Positions 6,430 through 14,760 of a stretch of DNA of 49,997 nt are shown here, piece after piece. The notes under the pieces are model-generated. The model was given only the letters and a program-made list of their open reading frames with translations, was not told the origin of the DNA and ran no database searches. The stretch comes from an uncultured Oscillospiraceae bacterium (GTDB taxonomy: Bacteria > Bacillota > Clostridia > Oscillospirales > Oscillospiraceae), in the NCBI GenBank assembly GCA_934591845.1, contig CAKTPO010000017.1, forward strand, positions 1 to 49,997, read 5' to 3'. The translations under genes and the position numbers were made by a program. Position 1 is the first letter of the stretch, and each line of letters begins with the position of its first letter.

Positions 6430-8712
6430 ATGGCTTTGAAAGGTCTTGACATTTTTAAGCTGTCTCCCAAGAAAAACTGTAAGGAGTGCGGCAGCCCCAC
6501 CTGTATGGCATTCTGCATGAAGGTGGCCCAGGGCGCTGTGTCCATCGACAAGTGCCCGTACTTCTCTGACGATGCAAAGGCAATGCTGAACGAGGCTACT
6601 GCCCCCGCCATGAAGACCATTACCTTCGGTAACGGCCACAAGCTGGGCGGCGAAACCGTTCTGTTCCGTCACGAGAAGACCCTGGTCAACAAGAACCTGT
6701 ACTCTGTTCCCGTTTCCACCTCCATGTCCGAGGCGGAAGTGGATACCAAACTGGCTGACCTGCAGAAGGTCGACTACGAGCGTATCGGTGAGCGGATGTA
6801 CGTTGAAACCGTGTTCGTCCGCAACGAGGGTACCGATGCCACCGCCTACACCGCTCTGGTGCAGAAGGCTGCCGCTACCGGCCGTGACCTTATTTTGGAG
6901 TGCTGGGATGTAGAGTGCGCCAAGGCTGCTCTGGCTGTGTGCAAGGATGCAAAGCCCATCCTGGACGGCGCTACCCCCGCAAACTGGGAAGCCATGAACG
7001 CTGTTGCTACCGACTCTGGCGTTGTTCTGGGCGTTTGGGCCGAGAACCTGTCCGACCTGTACGACACCGTAAAGAAGCTGGAAGCCGCCGGCAACAAGAA
7101 CCTGGTTCTGGATGTCACCGGCAAGACTGCCAAGGAGACCCTGGCCAACGCCGTTCTGGTCCGCCGGACCGCCATTAAGGATGGCGACCGCAGCTTCGGT
7201 TATCCCTCCATCGTGAACCTGTCCAAGCTCTGCGGCGGCGACATGCACCTGGAGACCGCTTACGCTTCCATGTTCACCGAGAAGTACGCTTCCATCATCG
7301 TTCTGGACAACATGACCTACGCCCAGGCTCTGCCTCTGTACGGTCTGCGCCAGAACATCTATACCGATCCTCAGAAGCCCATGAAGGTAGAGTCCAAGAT
7401 CTACCCCCTGAACGGTGCCGATGAGAACAGCCCCTGCGCTCTGACCGTGGACTTCGCCCTGACCTACTTCCTGGTTTCCGGCGAACTGGAGCGCTCCAAC
7501 CAGCCTGTGAACCTGATCATCACCGATGCCTCCGGCATGTCCGTTCTGACTGCCTGGGCTGCCGGTAAGTTCTCCTCCACCACCGTGAAGAAGACCTTCG
7601 CGGATCTGGACATCGAGAACAAGATCAAGAACCGCACCCTGATCATCCCCGGCAAGGTCGCCGTTATGAAGGGCGAGATCGCCGAGAAGCTGCCCGGCTG
7701 GAACGTGGTCGTCGGACCTCTGGAAGCCGTTCAGCTGCCCAAGTACATGAAGGATAAGGAATACGAGGCTGCCGCCGCCGCTGCCGCCGCTGAGGCTGCC
7801 GCCAAGGCCGCTTCCGCTCCCAAGGAAGAAGTCAAGGAGCTGTCCTTCGAGGAACTGCTGGCTACCAAGGTGCCCGCCATCGAAGTGGTGGACATGGGCG
7901 TACAGTACAAGGGCCACAACCCCGACTCCCAGACCTTCGTCACCATCGGCGAGCGGATCCACTGCATCTCCCCCGTCATCCGCAAGGCCATGGACGAGCG
8001 GGATCCCGCTCCCATCCTGAAGCGTGCCGCCGAGCAGATCGCTGCCGGTGCCACCTACCTGGACGTGAACATCGGACCTGCCGAGAAGGACGGTCCCGAG
8101 CGCATGATGTGGGCTGTCAAGCTGCTGCAGGAGAACTTCAACAACGTTCCTCTGGCTCTGGATACTGCCAACAAGAAGGCCATCGAGGCCGGTATCAAGG
8201 TCTACAACCGGACCAACGGCAAGCCCATCGTGAACTCCGCTGACGCCGGTTCCCGTATCTCCTACATCGACCTGGCTGCTGCCAACGATGCCATCTGTGT
8301 GGCCCTTTGCTCTGCCGACGGCATTGCCAAGGACAACGACGAGCGTATGAAGCACTGCCACAATATGCTCGAGCGCGGCATGAGCCTGGGCATGGAAGCC
8401 ACCGACCTGTGGTTCGACCCCCTGTTCCTGGTTGTCAAGGGCATGCAGGACAAGCAGATGGACGTGCTGAACGCCATCAAGCTGTTCGCCGACGAGGGCC
8501 TCAAGTCCACCGGCGGCCTGTCCAACAACTCCAACGGCGCACCCAAGAACGTCCGTCCCATCATGGACTCCGCTCTGGTCGCCATGGCCATGATGCAGGG
8601 CCTGACCTCCGCCATCGTCAACCCCTGCGACCTGCGGCTGATGGAAACCATCAAGTCCTGCGACATCTTCAAGAACCACGTTCTGTACTCCGACTCCTAC
8701 CTGGATCTGTAA
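6430..8712 (+). CDS. acsC-acsE: Fusion of corrinoid iron-sulfur protein large subunit (AcsC) and methyl-H4folate methyltransferase (AcsE)
   Basis: 760 residues in one uninterrupted frame after GGAAGGAGG. Residues 1 to about 445 are AcsC: Cys17, Cys20, Cys25 and Cys42 match the [4Fe-4S] motif of the large subunit, followed by its barrel and C-terminal cobamide-binding domain. Residues about 446-475 form an Ala/Lys/Glu-rich linker. Residues about 500-760 are a complete methyltransferase (FVTIGERIHCIS, DVNIGPAEKDG, LALDTANKKAIEAG, VNSADAG). AcsE moves the methyl group from methyl-H4folate to Co(I) of the AcsCD protein. In the acetogens I know (Moorella, Clostridium) these are separate polypeptides. 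No internal ribosome binding site or stop is seen at the junction, so this looks like a true fusion placing methyl donor and acceptor in one chain. Confidence 0.93.
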   Translation: MALKGLDIFKLSPKKNCKECGSPTCMAFCMKVAQGAVSIDKCPYFSDDAKAMLNEATAPAMKTITFGNGHKLGGETVLFRHEKTLVNKNLYSVPVSTSMSEAEVDTKLADLQKVDYERIGERMYVETVFVRNEGTDATAYTALVQKAAATGRDLILECWDVECAKAALAVCKDAKPILDGATPANWEAMNAVATDSGVVLGVWAENLSDLYDTVKKLEAAGNKNLVLDVTGKTAKETLANAVLVRRTAIKDGDRSFGYPSIVNLSKLCGGDMHLETAYASMFTEKYASIIVLDNMTYAQALPLYGLRQNIYTDPQKPMKVESKIYPLNGADENSPCALTVDFALTYFLVSGELERSNQPVNLIITDASGMSVLTAWAAGKFSSTTVKKTFADLDIENKIKNRTLIIPGKVAVMKGEIAEKLPGWNVVVGPLEAVQLPKYMKDKEYEAAAAAAAAEAAAKAASAPKEEVKELSFEELLATKVPAIEVVDMGVQYKGHNPDSQTFVTIGERIHCISPVIRKAMDERDPAPILKRAAEQIAAGATYLDVNIGPAEKDGPERMMWAVKLLQENFNNVPLALDTANKKAIEAGIKVYNRTNGKPIVNSADAGSRISYIDLAAANDAICVALCSADGIAKDNDERMKHCHNMLERGMSLGMEATDLWFDPLFLVVKGMQDKQMDVLNAIKLFADEGLKSTGGLSNNSNGAPKNVRPIMDSALVAMAMMQGLTSAIVNPCDLRLMETIKSCDIFKNHVLYSDSYLDL

Positions 8713-8740
8713 GCACAAACGGGTTTTCCAAACAACTCCG

Positions 8741-8772
8741 GCAGGAGAGGGTTCTTCCCTCTCCTGCTTTTT
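8741..8772 (+). terminator. Rho-independent terminator after acsC-acsE
   Basis: An 11-bp stem GCAGGAGAGGG (8741-8751) pairs with CCCTCTCCTGC (8757-8767) and is followed by a T run. It separates the cooC-acsD-acsCE unit from acsV. Confidence 0.85.
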
Positions 8773-8848
8773 CATGCAGGAAGCAAGCGACCCCTGACCG
8801 CTCCTGGCTGGGATTTCATCTTCTACCGGTAAAAAAATACCGACTGAC

Positions 8849-8877
8849 TAGACAAGGGCAACACCTTGTGGTATACT
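8849..8877 (+). promoter_or_regulatory. Promoter of acsV with inverted repeat between -35 and -10
   Basis: TAGACA (8849-8854), 17 bp, TATACT (8872-8877). A perfect 6-bp inverted repeat ACAAGG-N6-CCTTGT (8852-8869) fills the spacer, where a bound repressor would block RNA polymerase. Confidence 0.65.
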
Positions 8878-8910
8878 GAAAAAAACTATAAAAGAAAGAG
8901 GGAAGCATCC

Positions 8911-10839
8911 ATGCCCAAGGTCATTTTTGATATTGAAGGCAGCAAGCCCGTCACCGCCTCCTGCAATGTGGGGGACAATCTGTTGGAGTTGGCCCGGCGG
9001 AGCAATGTGGCCATTGACGCCCCCTGTTCCGGCAACGGCTCCTGCGGCAAGTGCCGGGTGAAGCTGACGGAGGGGGAGCTGGAAAGCATTCAGACCCGCC
9101 ACATTTCCGACGAGGAATATGCCCAGGGCTGGCGGCTGAGCTGCAGTTCCAAGGTCATTGCCGACTGCACCGTTTTTGTGCCGGATATTGCCTCCGCTTA
9201 CCAGAGCCGGATGAAAACCGCCGACCTGTCCAGCCCCAAGGAAGTGGCCATTTTCGACAAGGCCCAGGAGGATCTCAAGAAAAGCGGCATTCATTTTATC
9301 AATGATTTCCGCAGTGTGGTGGTCTCCATGGCAGAACCCACCCTGGATGACACCATGCCGGACAATGAGCGGCTGACCTGGGCCTTGCAGGAGGCTCTGG
9401 GTGTCCAGGAGGTATCCATTCCCTATACGGTGATGGTTCGGTTGGCTTCCACCCTTCGTGAACATGATTTCCGGGTCTGCGTCAAAGGCCGCCTGAACGG
9501 GGACCGGTTCCAGTGCATGGAAGTTTGCGCCCCGGAAAATACCGGCATTTACGGCTGCGCCATTGACATCGGCACCACCACCGTGACCATGGTCATTGCG
9601 GATCTGACTTCCGGTAAAATCCTGGCCAAGGGTTCCTCCGGCAACGGCCAGATCCGTTACGGTGCGGATGTTATCAACCGCATTATTGAGCAGGGCAAGC
9701 CCGGTGGTAAAAAGAAGCTCCAGGATGCCATTGTGAAAGAGACCCTGACCCCCATTCTTGCGGGGCTGTGCAAGTCCGCTTCCTTGGACCCCAGAAGCAT
9801 TCTCTCCCTGTGCGTTGGTGCCAACACCACCATGAACCACCTGTTTGTGGGGGTGGATGCCCAGTCCGTCCGGATGGAGCCTTATATCCCCAGTTTCTTC
9901 CACTGGGAGGGACTGCTGGCCGGTGACGTGAAGCTGCCCGCCAACCCCCTGGCCCCCGTGCAGATTGCGCCCAACATCGGCTCCTATGTAGGCGGCGACA
10001 TCACCGCCGGTACCCTGGCCTCCGGCATCTGGGACCGGGATGAAATGAGTCTGTTTATCGACCTGGGTACCAACGGCGAAATCGTCTTTGGCAACCGGGA
10101 CTTCCTGATGAGCTGTGCCTGTTCCGCCGGCCCCGCCTTTGAGGGCGGCGACATTTCCTGCGGTATGCGGGCAACGGACGGTGCCATTGAGGCCTGTACC
10201 ATTGATAAAGACACCATGGATCCTAAGCTTACCATCGTTGGCGACCCGGGCCAGAAGCCGGTGGGTATCTGCGGCTCCGGCATCATTGACATTATTTCTG
10301 AGCTGTTCCGCTGCGGCATCATCAATGCCAAGGGTCTGTTTGTCAAGGAGGGCAGCCGCATTCGCCGGGATCATCACGGCATGGGCCGCTACGTCCTGGC
10401 AGAACCCCAGGAGAGCGAGACCGAGCGGGAAATCTCCATCAACGAGGTGGATATTGACAACTTCATCCGGGCCAAGGGTGCCATTTTCTCCGCCATTGAG
10501 ACCCTGCTCAACAGCGTGGACATGACCGTAGAGGGCATTGATGACGTGTACGTGGCCGGTGGTATCGGCTCCGGCATCAATATGAAGAACGCCGTAAACA
10601 TCGGCATGTTCCCGGATGTCCCCCTTGAAAAGTTCCACTACATCGGAAACTCCTCCCTCACCGGGGCCTACTCCATGGTCATGAGTGACGATGCCGCCAA
10701 AAAGACCGCCGAGGTGGCCGCCAATATGACCTATCTGGAGCTTTCCACCCACCCGGGCTACATGGATTCCTTTGTAGCCGCCTGTTTCATCCCCCATACC
10801 GATTCCCGGCTGTTCCCCCACAGCCACCAGGAGGCCTGA
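8911..10839 (+). CDS. acsV: Reductive activator of the corrinoid iron-sulfur protein (RACo)
   Basis: 642 residues. RACo uses ATP to drive reduction of inactive Co(II) to Co(I) in the AcsCD protein. The N-terminus is a [2Fe-2S] ferredoxin-like domain with Cys39, Cys45, Cys48 and Cys78. A linker domain follows, then an ASKHA-type ATPase region (GCAIDIGTTTVTMVIADL near 230, FIDLGTNGEIVFGN, VAGGIGSGINMKNA). ATG 8911 with AAGAGGGAAG upstream is preferred over an in-frame ATG 45 bp earlier, which lacks a site and lies right at the -10 box. It has its own promoter behind a terminator, so activator and substrate protein can be expressed at different levels. DUF3786 follows by 3 bp. Confidence 0.92.
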   Translation: MPKVIFDIEGSKPVTASCNVGDNLLELARRSNVAIDAPCSGNGSCGKCRVKLTEGELESIQTRHISDEEYAQGWRLSCSSKVIADCTVFVPDIASAYQSRMKTADLSSPKEVAIFDKAQEDLKKSGIHFINDFRSVVVSMAEPTLDDTMPDNERLTWALQEALGVQEVSIPYTVMVRLASTLREHDFRVCVKGRLNGDRFQCMEVCAPENTGIYGCAIDIGTTTVTMVIADLTSGKILAKGSSGNGQIRYGADVINRIIEQGKPGGKKKLQDAIVKETLTPILAGLCKSASLDPRSILSLCVGANTTMNHLFVGVDAQSVRMEPYIPSFFHWEGLLAGDVKLPANPLAPVQIAPNIGSYVGGDITAGTLASGIWDRDEMSLFIDLGTNGEIVFGNRDFLMSCACSAGPAFEGGDISCGMRATDGAIEACTIDKDTMDPKLTIVGDPGQKPVGICGSGIIDIISELFRCGIINAKGLFVKEGSRIRRDHHGMGRYVLAEPQESETEREISINEVDIDNFIRAKGAIFSAIETLLNSVDMTVEGIDDVYVAGGIGSGINMKNAVNIGMFPDVPLEKFHYIGNSSLTGAYSMVMSDDAAKKTAEVAANMTYLELSTHPGYMDSFVAACFIPHTDSRLFPHSHQEA

Positions 10840-10842
10840 CCA

Positions 10843-11454
10843 TTGGAAATTGAAAATCACAAAGAAGAAGTACCCTTTGCCCACTATGAGACCCTGTACC
10901 GTGGGTTAGACCCCCAGGAAGTCACGGACCGTCTGCCGGACGTGACCTTTGACGGGGAAGGCTTTCACCTGACCCTGCTGGGCCGCTCCTTTGCCATCAG
11001 CTTCCCGGACTGCCGGTTTACCGCCCAGGATGGCGGGGCCTTGCCCCCCTTGCCCACCAGGACCTTCCTGCTGCGCTATCTGCTGGAAAGCAAGACCGTA
11101 CCCTTTGGCGGCACCTGGAAAACCTTCCGGGAAATGCCCTGGGGCGAAATGTACATCGGGCCTTACACCGGCCGGGTGCTGACCCGGGCCGCCTTTACCT
11201 TTGGCACCCGTGTAGAAGCTTTCCGGGCCGCCGCAGAGAAAATGGGGGCCATTCCCCTTTCCCACGGGGATGCGGGCTACCAATTTGACCTCATCGGCAA
11301 CTACCGGATGCAGCTGCTGGTCTGGGCCGGAGACGAGGAATTCCCTCCCAATGCCCAGGTGCTCTACTCCGATAACTTTTCCGAGGGCTTTGCCCCGGAA
11401 GACCGGGTGGTGGCGGGAGATATTCTGATCTCTACCATTAAATCCAACTTCTAA
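10843..11454 (+). CDS. DUF3786 family protein of the acs cluster
   Basis: 203 residues starting at TTG 10843, three bases after the acsV stop. AGGAGG at the end of acsV serves as ribosome binding site, so it is surely translated with acsV. It is cytoplasmic, with no cysteine cluster, membrane segment or nucleotide motif. Landmarks are PTRTFLLRYLLES, a GTWKTFREMPWGE stretch, and VLYSDNFSEGFAPEDR. I recognise it as the DUF3786 family, which I recall occurring near corrinoid or Wood-Ljungdahl genes in anaerobes. Its function is unknown; a role in corrinoid protein activation is inference from position only. Confidence 0.75.
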   Translation: MEIENHKEEVPFAHYETLYRGLDPQEVTDRLPDVTFDGEGFHLTLLGRSFAISFPDCRFTAQDGGALPPLPTRTFLLRYLLESKTVPFGGTWKTFREMPWGEMYIGPYTGRVLTRAAFTFGTRVEAFRAAAEKMGAIPLSHGDAGYQFDLIGNYRMQLLVWAGDEEFPPNAQVLYSDNFSEGFAPEDRVVAGDILISTIKSNF

Positions 11455-11460
11455 CCATAA

Positions 11461-11505
11461 AAAATCCGCACCTTTTGGATGTTTAGACCAAAAGGTGCGG
11501 ATTTT
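11461..11505. terminator. Bidirectional terminator between DUF3786 gene and metal ATPase
   Basis: A perfect 18-bp stem (11461-11478 with 11488-11505) has A-rich and T-rich outer arms, so it can serve both converging genes. Confidence 0.9.
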
Positions 11506-11517
11506 ATTATAGATTGC

Positions 11518-13440
11518 TTACAGATTCTTCACCCACAACGCCCGGATGGCGTTGAGAACGGCCAGGATCATCACACCCACGTCCGCAAAAATGGCGACCC
11601 ACATATTGGAGATGCCAAGAGCCGTCAGCACCAGGCACAGAAGCTTCACGCCGATGGCAAAGACGATGTTCTGGTGGACGATGCCCAGGCACTTTCTGGA
11701 AATTTTCACGGCTTTGGCAATGTTCATAGGATCGTCATCCATCAGCACCACATCCGCCGCCTCAATGGCCGCATCGGAGCCCATGGCACCCATGGCAATG
11801 CCAATGTCCGCCCGGGACAGCACCGGGGCATCGTTGATACCGTCGCCTACAAAGGCCACCTTGCCCTTGCGCTGCCCCTCCAGAAGCTCCTCCACCTTGG
11901 ATACCTTGTCTCCCGGCAGCAGCTCACTGTACACCGTGTCAATGCCCAGCTCTCTGGCCGTGGCCTGGGCCACCGCGTCAATGTCACCGGTGAGCATGAC
12001 GGTTTTGGTAATACCCGCCCGGCGCAGGGCCTCCATGGCGGGTTTGGCCGTGGGCTTCAGCAGATCGGAAATGACAATATGTCCGGCGTAGGACCCGTCA
12101 ATGGCCACGTGGACAATGGTCCCCGTATTGTGGCAGTCCCGGTATTCAATGCCCAGCCGCTTCATGAGCTTCCGGTTGCCGCAGGCCACGCTGTGGCCGT
12201 CCACCGTTGCGGTAACACCCTCGCCGCTGATTTCCTGGATATCCGCCACCCGGCTCCGGTCCAGGGGCTGGCCGAAAGCGGTTTGCAGACTCTTGGAAAT
12301 GGGATGGGAGGAAGCACTTTCCGCCAAGGCGGTGTATTCCAGCAGCCGTTCCTGGGCCAGGGTATTGTGGTGGACCGCCGTGACCTCAAAAACACCTCTG
12401 GTCAGGGTGCCGGTTTTGTCAAAGACCACCGTATTTACATTGGACAGGGTTTCCAAATAGTTGGAGCCTTTCACCAGCACCCCCGCCCGGCTGGCGCCGC
12501 CGATACCGGCAAAGAAAGTCAGGGGAATGGAAATCACCAGGGCGCAGGGGCAGGACACCACCAGGAACGTCAACGCCCGATACACCCATTGGCCCAGCTG
12601 GGCAGGGCTGCCCAGAACCATGGCAACCGCAGGGGGGATCAGGGCCAGGGCCAGAGCGGCGTAGCACACCACCGGGGTATAGACCCGGGCGAATTTGGCG
12701 ATAAAGTCCTCGGATTTGGATTTCCGGGAGGAGGCATTTTCCACCAGATCCAGAATTTTGGATACGGTGGAGTCCCCAAACTCCTTGGTAGTGCGGATTT
12801 TCAGCAGACCATTCAGGTTGATGCAGCCGCTGATGATCTCCTGGCCGGGGGCAGCCTCTCTGGGAACGCTTTCCCCCGTCAGGGCCGAGGTGTTCAGGCT
12901 GGAAACGCCCTCCACCACCACGCCGTCAATGGGTACCTTTTCTCCCGGCTGGACCACAATGACAGAGCCTACTTCCACTTCCTCCGGATCCACCTTTTCT
13001 AAAGTGCCATCCCGCTCGATGTTGGCGTAGTCCGGGCGAATGTCCATGAGTTCACTGATATTCCGGCGGCTTTTGCCCACGGCGTAGCTCTGGAACAGTT
13101 CCCCCACCTGGTAAAACAGCATCACCGCAATGGCTTCCACATAGTCCCCGCCCAGGGCGGTGCCGTCCTTATAAATGGCCAGGGCAAGGGCCCCCAGAGT
13201 GGCCACTGCCATGAGAAAACACTCGTCAAAGACCTGTCGGTTCCGGATGCCTTTCCAGGCCTTTTGCAGAATGTCCCAACCGATGATATAGTAGACCACC
13301 AGATACAGCCCCAGCCGCAGCCAGCGGCCAAAAGGCCCAAAGGCATCCATATAAAAGCTTTTGGGAATCAACTCCAGCACCACCAGCAGCAACGCCGCAA
13401 GGAGGATATGGGTCAATGCTTTTTTCTGCTTTTTCGTCAT
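11518..13440 (-). CDS. Zn2+/Cd2+/Pb2+-exporting P1B-type ATPase
   Basis: 640 residues. An ATP-driven efflux pump for soft divalent metals in the cytoplasmic membrane. It has the TM6 motif CPC (VVSCPCALVIS), TGES actuator loop, phosphorylation site DKTGTLTRG, SSHP of the nucleotide domain, and GDGINDAP hinge. The final helices carry Lys (AIGVKLLC) and Asp (FADVGVMIL), the signature of the P1B-2 ZntA/CadA group rather than copper pumps. It lacks the N-terminal heavy-metal-associated domain; that domain is encoded separately by the next upstream gene at 13515-13733. AAAGGAG precedes ATG 13440. Metal choice is inferred from motifs. Confidence 0.92.
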   Translation of the reverse strand: MTKKQKKALTHILLAALLLVVLELIPKSFYMDAFGPFGRWLRLGLYLVVYYIIGWDILQKAWKGIRNRQVFDECFLMAVATLGALALAIYKDGTALGGDYVEAIAVMLFYQVGELFQSYAVGKSRRNISELMDIRPDYANIERDGTLEKVDPEEVEVGSVIVVQPGEKVPIDGVVVEGVSSLNTSALTGESVPREAAPGQEIISGCINLNGLLKIRTTKEFGDSTVSKILDLVENASSRKSKSEDFIAKFARVYTPVVCYAALALALIPPAVAMVLGSPAQLGQWVYRALTFLVVSCPCALVISIPLTFFAGIGGASRAGVLVKGSNYLETLSNVNTVVFDKTGTLTRGVFEVTAVHHNTLAQERLLEYTALAESASSHPISKSLQTAFGQPLDRSRVADIQEISGEGVTATVDGHSVACGNRKLMKRLGIEYRDCHNTGTIVHVAIDGSYAGHIVISDLLKPTAKPAMEALRRAGITKTVMLTGDIDAVAQATARELGIDTVYSELLPGDKVSKVEELLEGQRKGKVAFVGDGINDAPVLSRADIGIAMGAMGSDAAIEAADVVLMDDDPMNIAKAVKISRKCLGIVHQNIVFAIGVKLLCLVLTALGISNMWVAIFADVGVMILAVLNAIRALWVKNL

Positions 13441-13514
13441 AGAGTACAGCTCCTTTCAAAAAACCGGGGCAAGGTCAGGGCACCCACGCCGCTAAAACCT
13501 TGCCCCGGGAACGA

Positions 13515-13733
13515 TCAGATGAAAATCTCGCAGTCGTCTTCCACCTTTTTGCAGTTGGCCAGAACTTGCTCCATGGTGGCCTTCACGTCGGCCCCATCCT
13601 CAAACTCCACAATCATTTTCAGCATCATAAAGTTGACGGTGCAGTTCTTCACACCCTGGGTGGCCTTGGCGGCATCCTCCATCTTGTTGGCACAGTTGGC
13701 GCAGTCCACTTCGATTTTGTAGGTCTTTTTCAT
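13515..13733 (-). CDS. Small heavy-metal-associated (HMA) domain protein
   Basis: 72 residues with one ferredoxin-like HMA fold. The metal-binding motif is DCANCANKM (Cys-x2-Cys near residue 11), with alternating helix and strand segments and an acidic C-terminus (EDDCEIFI). It probably hands metal to the ATPase encoded 74 bp downstream, replacing the domain that most ZntA/CadA pumps carry at their own N-terminus. AAGGAG precedes ATG 13733. Promoter and operator lie directly upstream, so the two genes form one metal-resistance operon. Confidence 0.88.
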   Translation of the reverse strand: MKKTYKIEVDCANCANKMEDAAKATQGVKNCTVNFMMLKMIVEFEDGADVKATMEQVLANCKKVEDDCEIFI

Positions 13734-13759
13734 AGGGAAGGCTCCTTTTCATTTTTTGA

Positions 13760-13783
13760 TTTAACGATTAAATAACCGTTGAA
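13760..13783 (-). promoter_or_regulatory. Candidate metal-repressor operator
   Basis: An inverted repeat of two 11-bp half-sites, TTTAACGATTA-AA-TAACCGTTGAA on the plus strand, with 9 of 11 positions matching. It ends about 27 bp before the HMA gene and overlaps the expected -10 region of its promoter (TTGGAC about 17 bp upstream on the minus strand). Symmetry and position fit an ArsR/SmtB or similar metal-sensing repressor. The ArsR gene at 16628-16984 is a candidate, which is inference. Confidence 0.5.
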
Positions 13784-13938
13784 TTGTTATAGTCCAATCA
13801 TACCACGTTTCCCAGAAAAGTCAATGGGGTTTTCAGGAAAATTTTATATATGGAAAAAGTTCCGTCGGGTGCCGGGGTGGTATGGCGTTTTTCATTACAG
13901 GAACACTAGGCGCAGAGGTACACAAACCGAGTCTCACC

Positions 13939-14626
13939 GTAGGGAACGGCGGGTAAATTAACAATTGACAATGGACAATTGACAATTGACAATTATTGGG
14001 GCAACCGCCGTTGTTCATATGTATCCGTCCGTTAAAGTATGTAGGGAACGGCCTGTGTGCCGTTCCGCTGCGTTGCGATTACAACCCGTGTGGACAAAAC
14101 AAAACCACCCCCCCGATTATGTCATTCCGAGCGTAGTGAAACGGAGTCGAGGAATCTTCCCAAGTGGCAGATTTTACCTTGTGTTGGTACTTTTCTGCCA
14201 CGTGGTGGATTCCTCCACTCCGCTTGCGCTCAAGGCCTGAATGACAGAATGGGGGACGTTTGTACAAATTCGCCTACAGTTTCTAAAGTGTTTCACGCTG
14301 CCCCGCTGCCTCATCAGTCAGGGCTGCGCCCTGCCAGCTTCCCCGGCGGGGAAGCTCTTGTACCGGGCTTTGGGGGGCCGGGGTTTATCGGTAGCAGTCC
14401 CGTCCTTACACGTGCGGAACGGCACATAGGCCGTTCCCTACGGTTTCGCTGATTGGTGGGCGTTTTCAACCGAGGGATTCTAAGGACGGGCGGTACGGCG
14501 TTGCGGATTGTGGAAACAACAGATGCAAAGGGGCCACGTCCGTCCCCCAAAAAATTGACAATTGTCCATTGTCAATTGTCAATTCAAAAAATAACTGTCA
14601 ACTGTCCACTGTCAACTGTCAACTCA
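13939..14626. repeat. Mosaic intergenic repeat, copy 2
   Basis: Second copy of the element at 1034-1838, same orientation and module order, about 690 bp. It shows heptads (13960-13995), the forward GGAACGGC module (14041-14067), the long palindrome, the GC-rich block (14297-14363), the reversed GGAACGGC module (14415-14441), and closing heptads on the other strand (14554-14626). It lacks the tandem duplication at the left of copy 1. The two copies differ by scattered substitutions and small indels, so they are not recent duplicates. It fills the gap between the HMA promoter and the transketolase promoter. Confidence 0.8.
14121..14245. repeat. Long imperfect palindrome inside repeat copy 2
   Basis: The same hairpin-forming module as 1286-1406, with arms beginning GTCATTCCGAGCG and ending GGCCTGAATGAC. 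An extra base pair block (GTAGTGAAACGGAGTC) makes the left arm slightly longer than in copy 1. Confidence 0.7.
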
Positions 14627-14668
14627 ACTTCCTCCCGCATTTCTTTTCAACTTTTTTGGGAATAGCGG

Positions 14669-14697
14669 TAGAAAAAAGTGGGAACCTATGATATAAT
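14669..14697 (+). promoter_or_regulatory. Extended -10 promoter of the transketolase genes
   Basis: TAGAAA (14669-14674), 17 bp, TATAAT (14692-14697), with the TGN extension directly before the -10 box. Transcription would start about 55 bp before the first gene. Confidence 0.7.
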
Positions 14698-14760
14698 ATT
14701 GCGAGTTTATGCAGTCTCACTGCATTTCATACGAATTTAACGGATGGAAGGTGCGTTTTT

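Noticed and set aside
6406..8775. A 789-codon open frame on the minus strand opposite acsC-acsE
   Set aside because: It is the antisense shadow of a GC-rich gene: His/Gly/Val-rich low-complexity translation, no ribosome binding site, no family resemblance. Similar long shadows at 8848-10884, 11479-13002, 15402-16562, 35996-37714, 39845-42040 and 46888-48951 were left out for the same reason.
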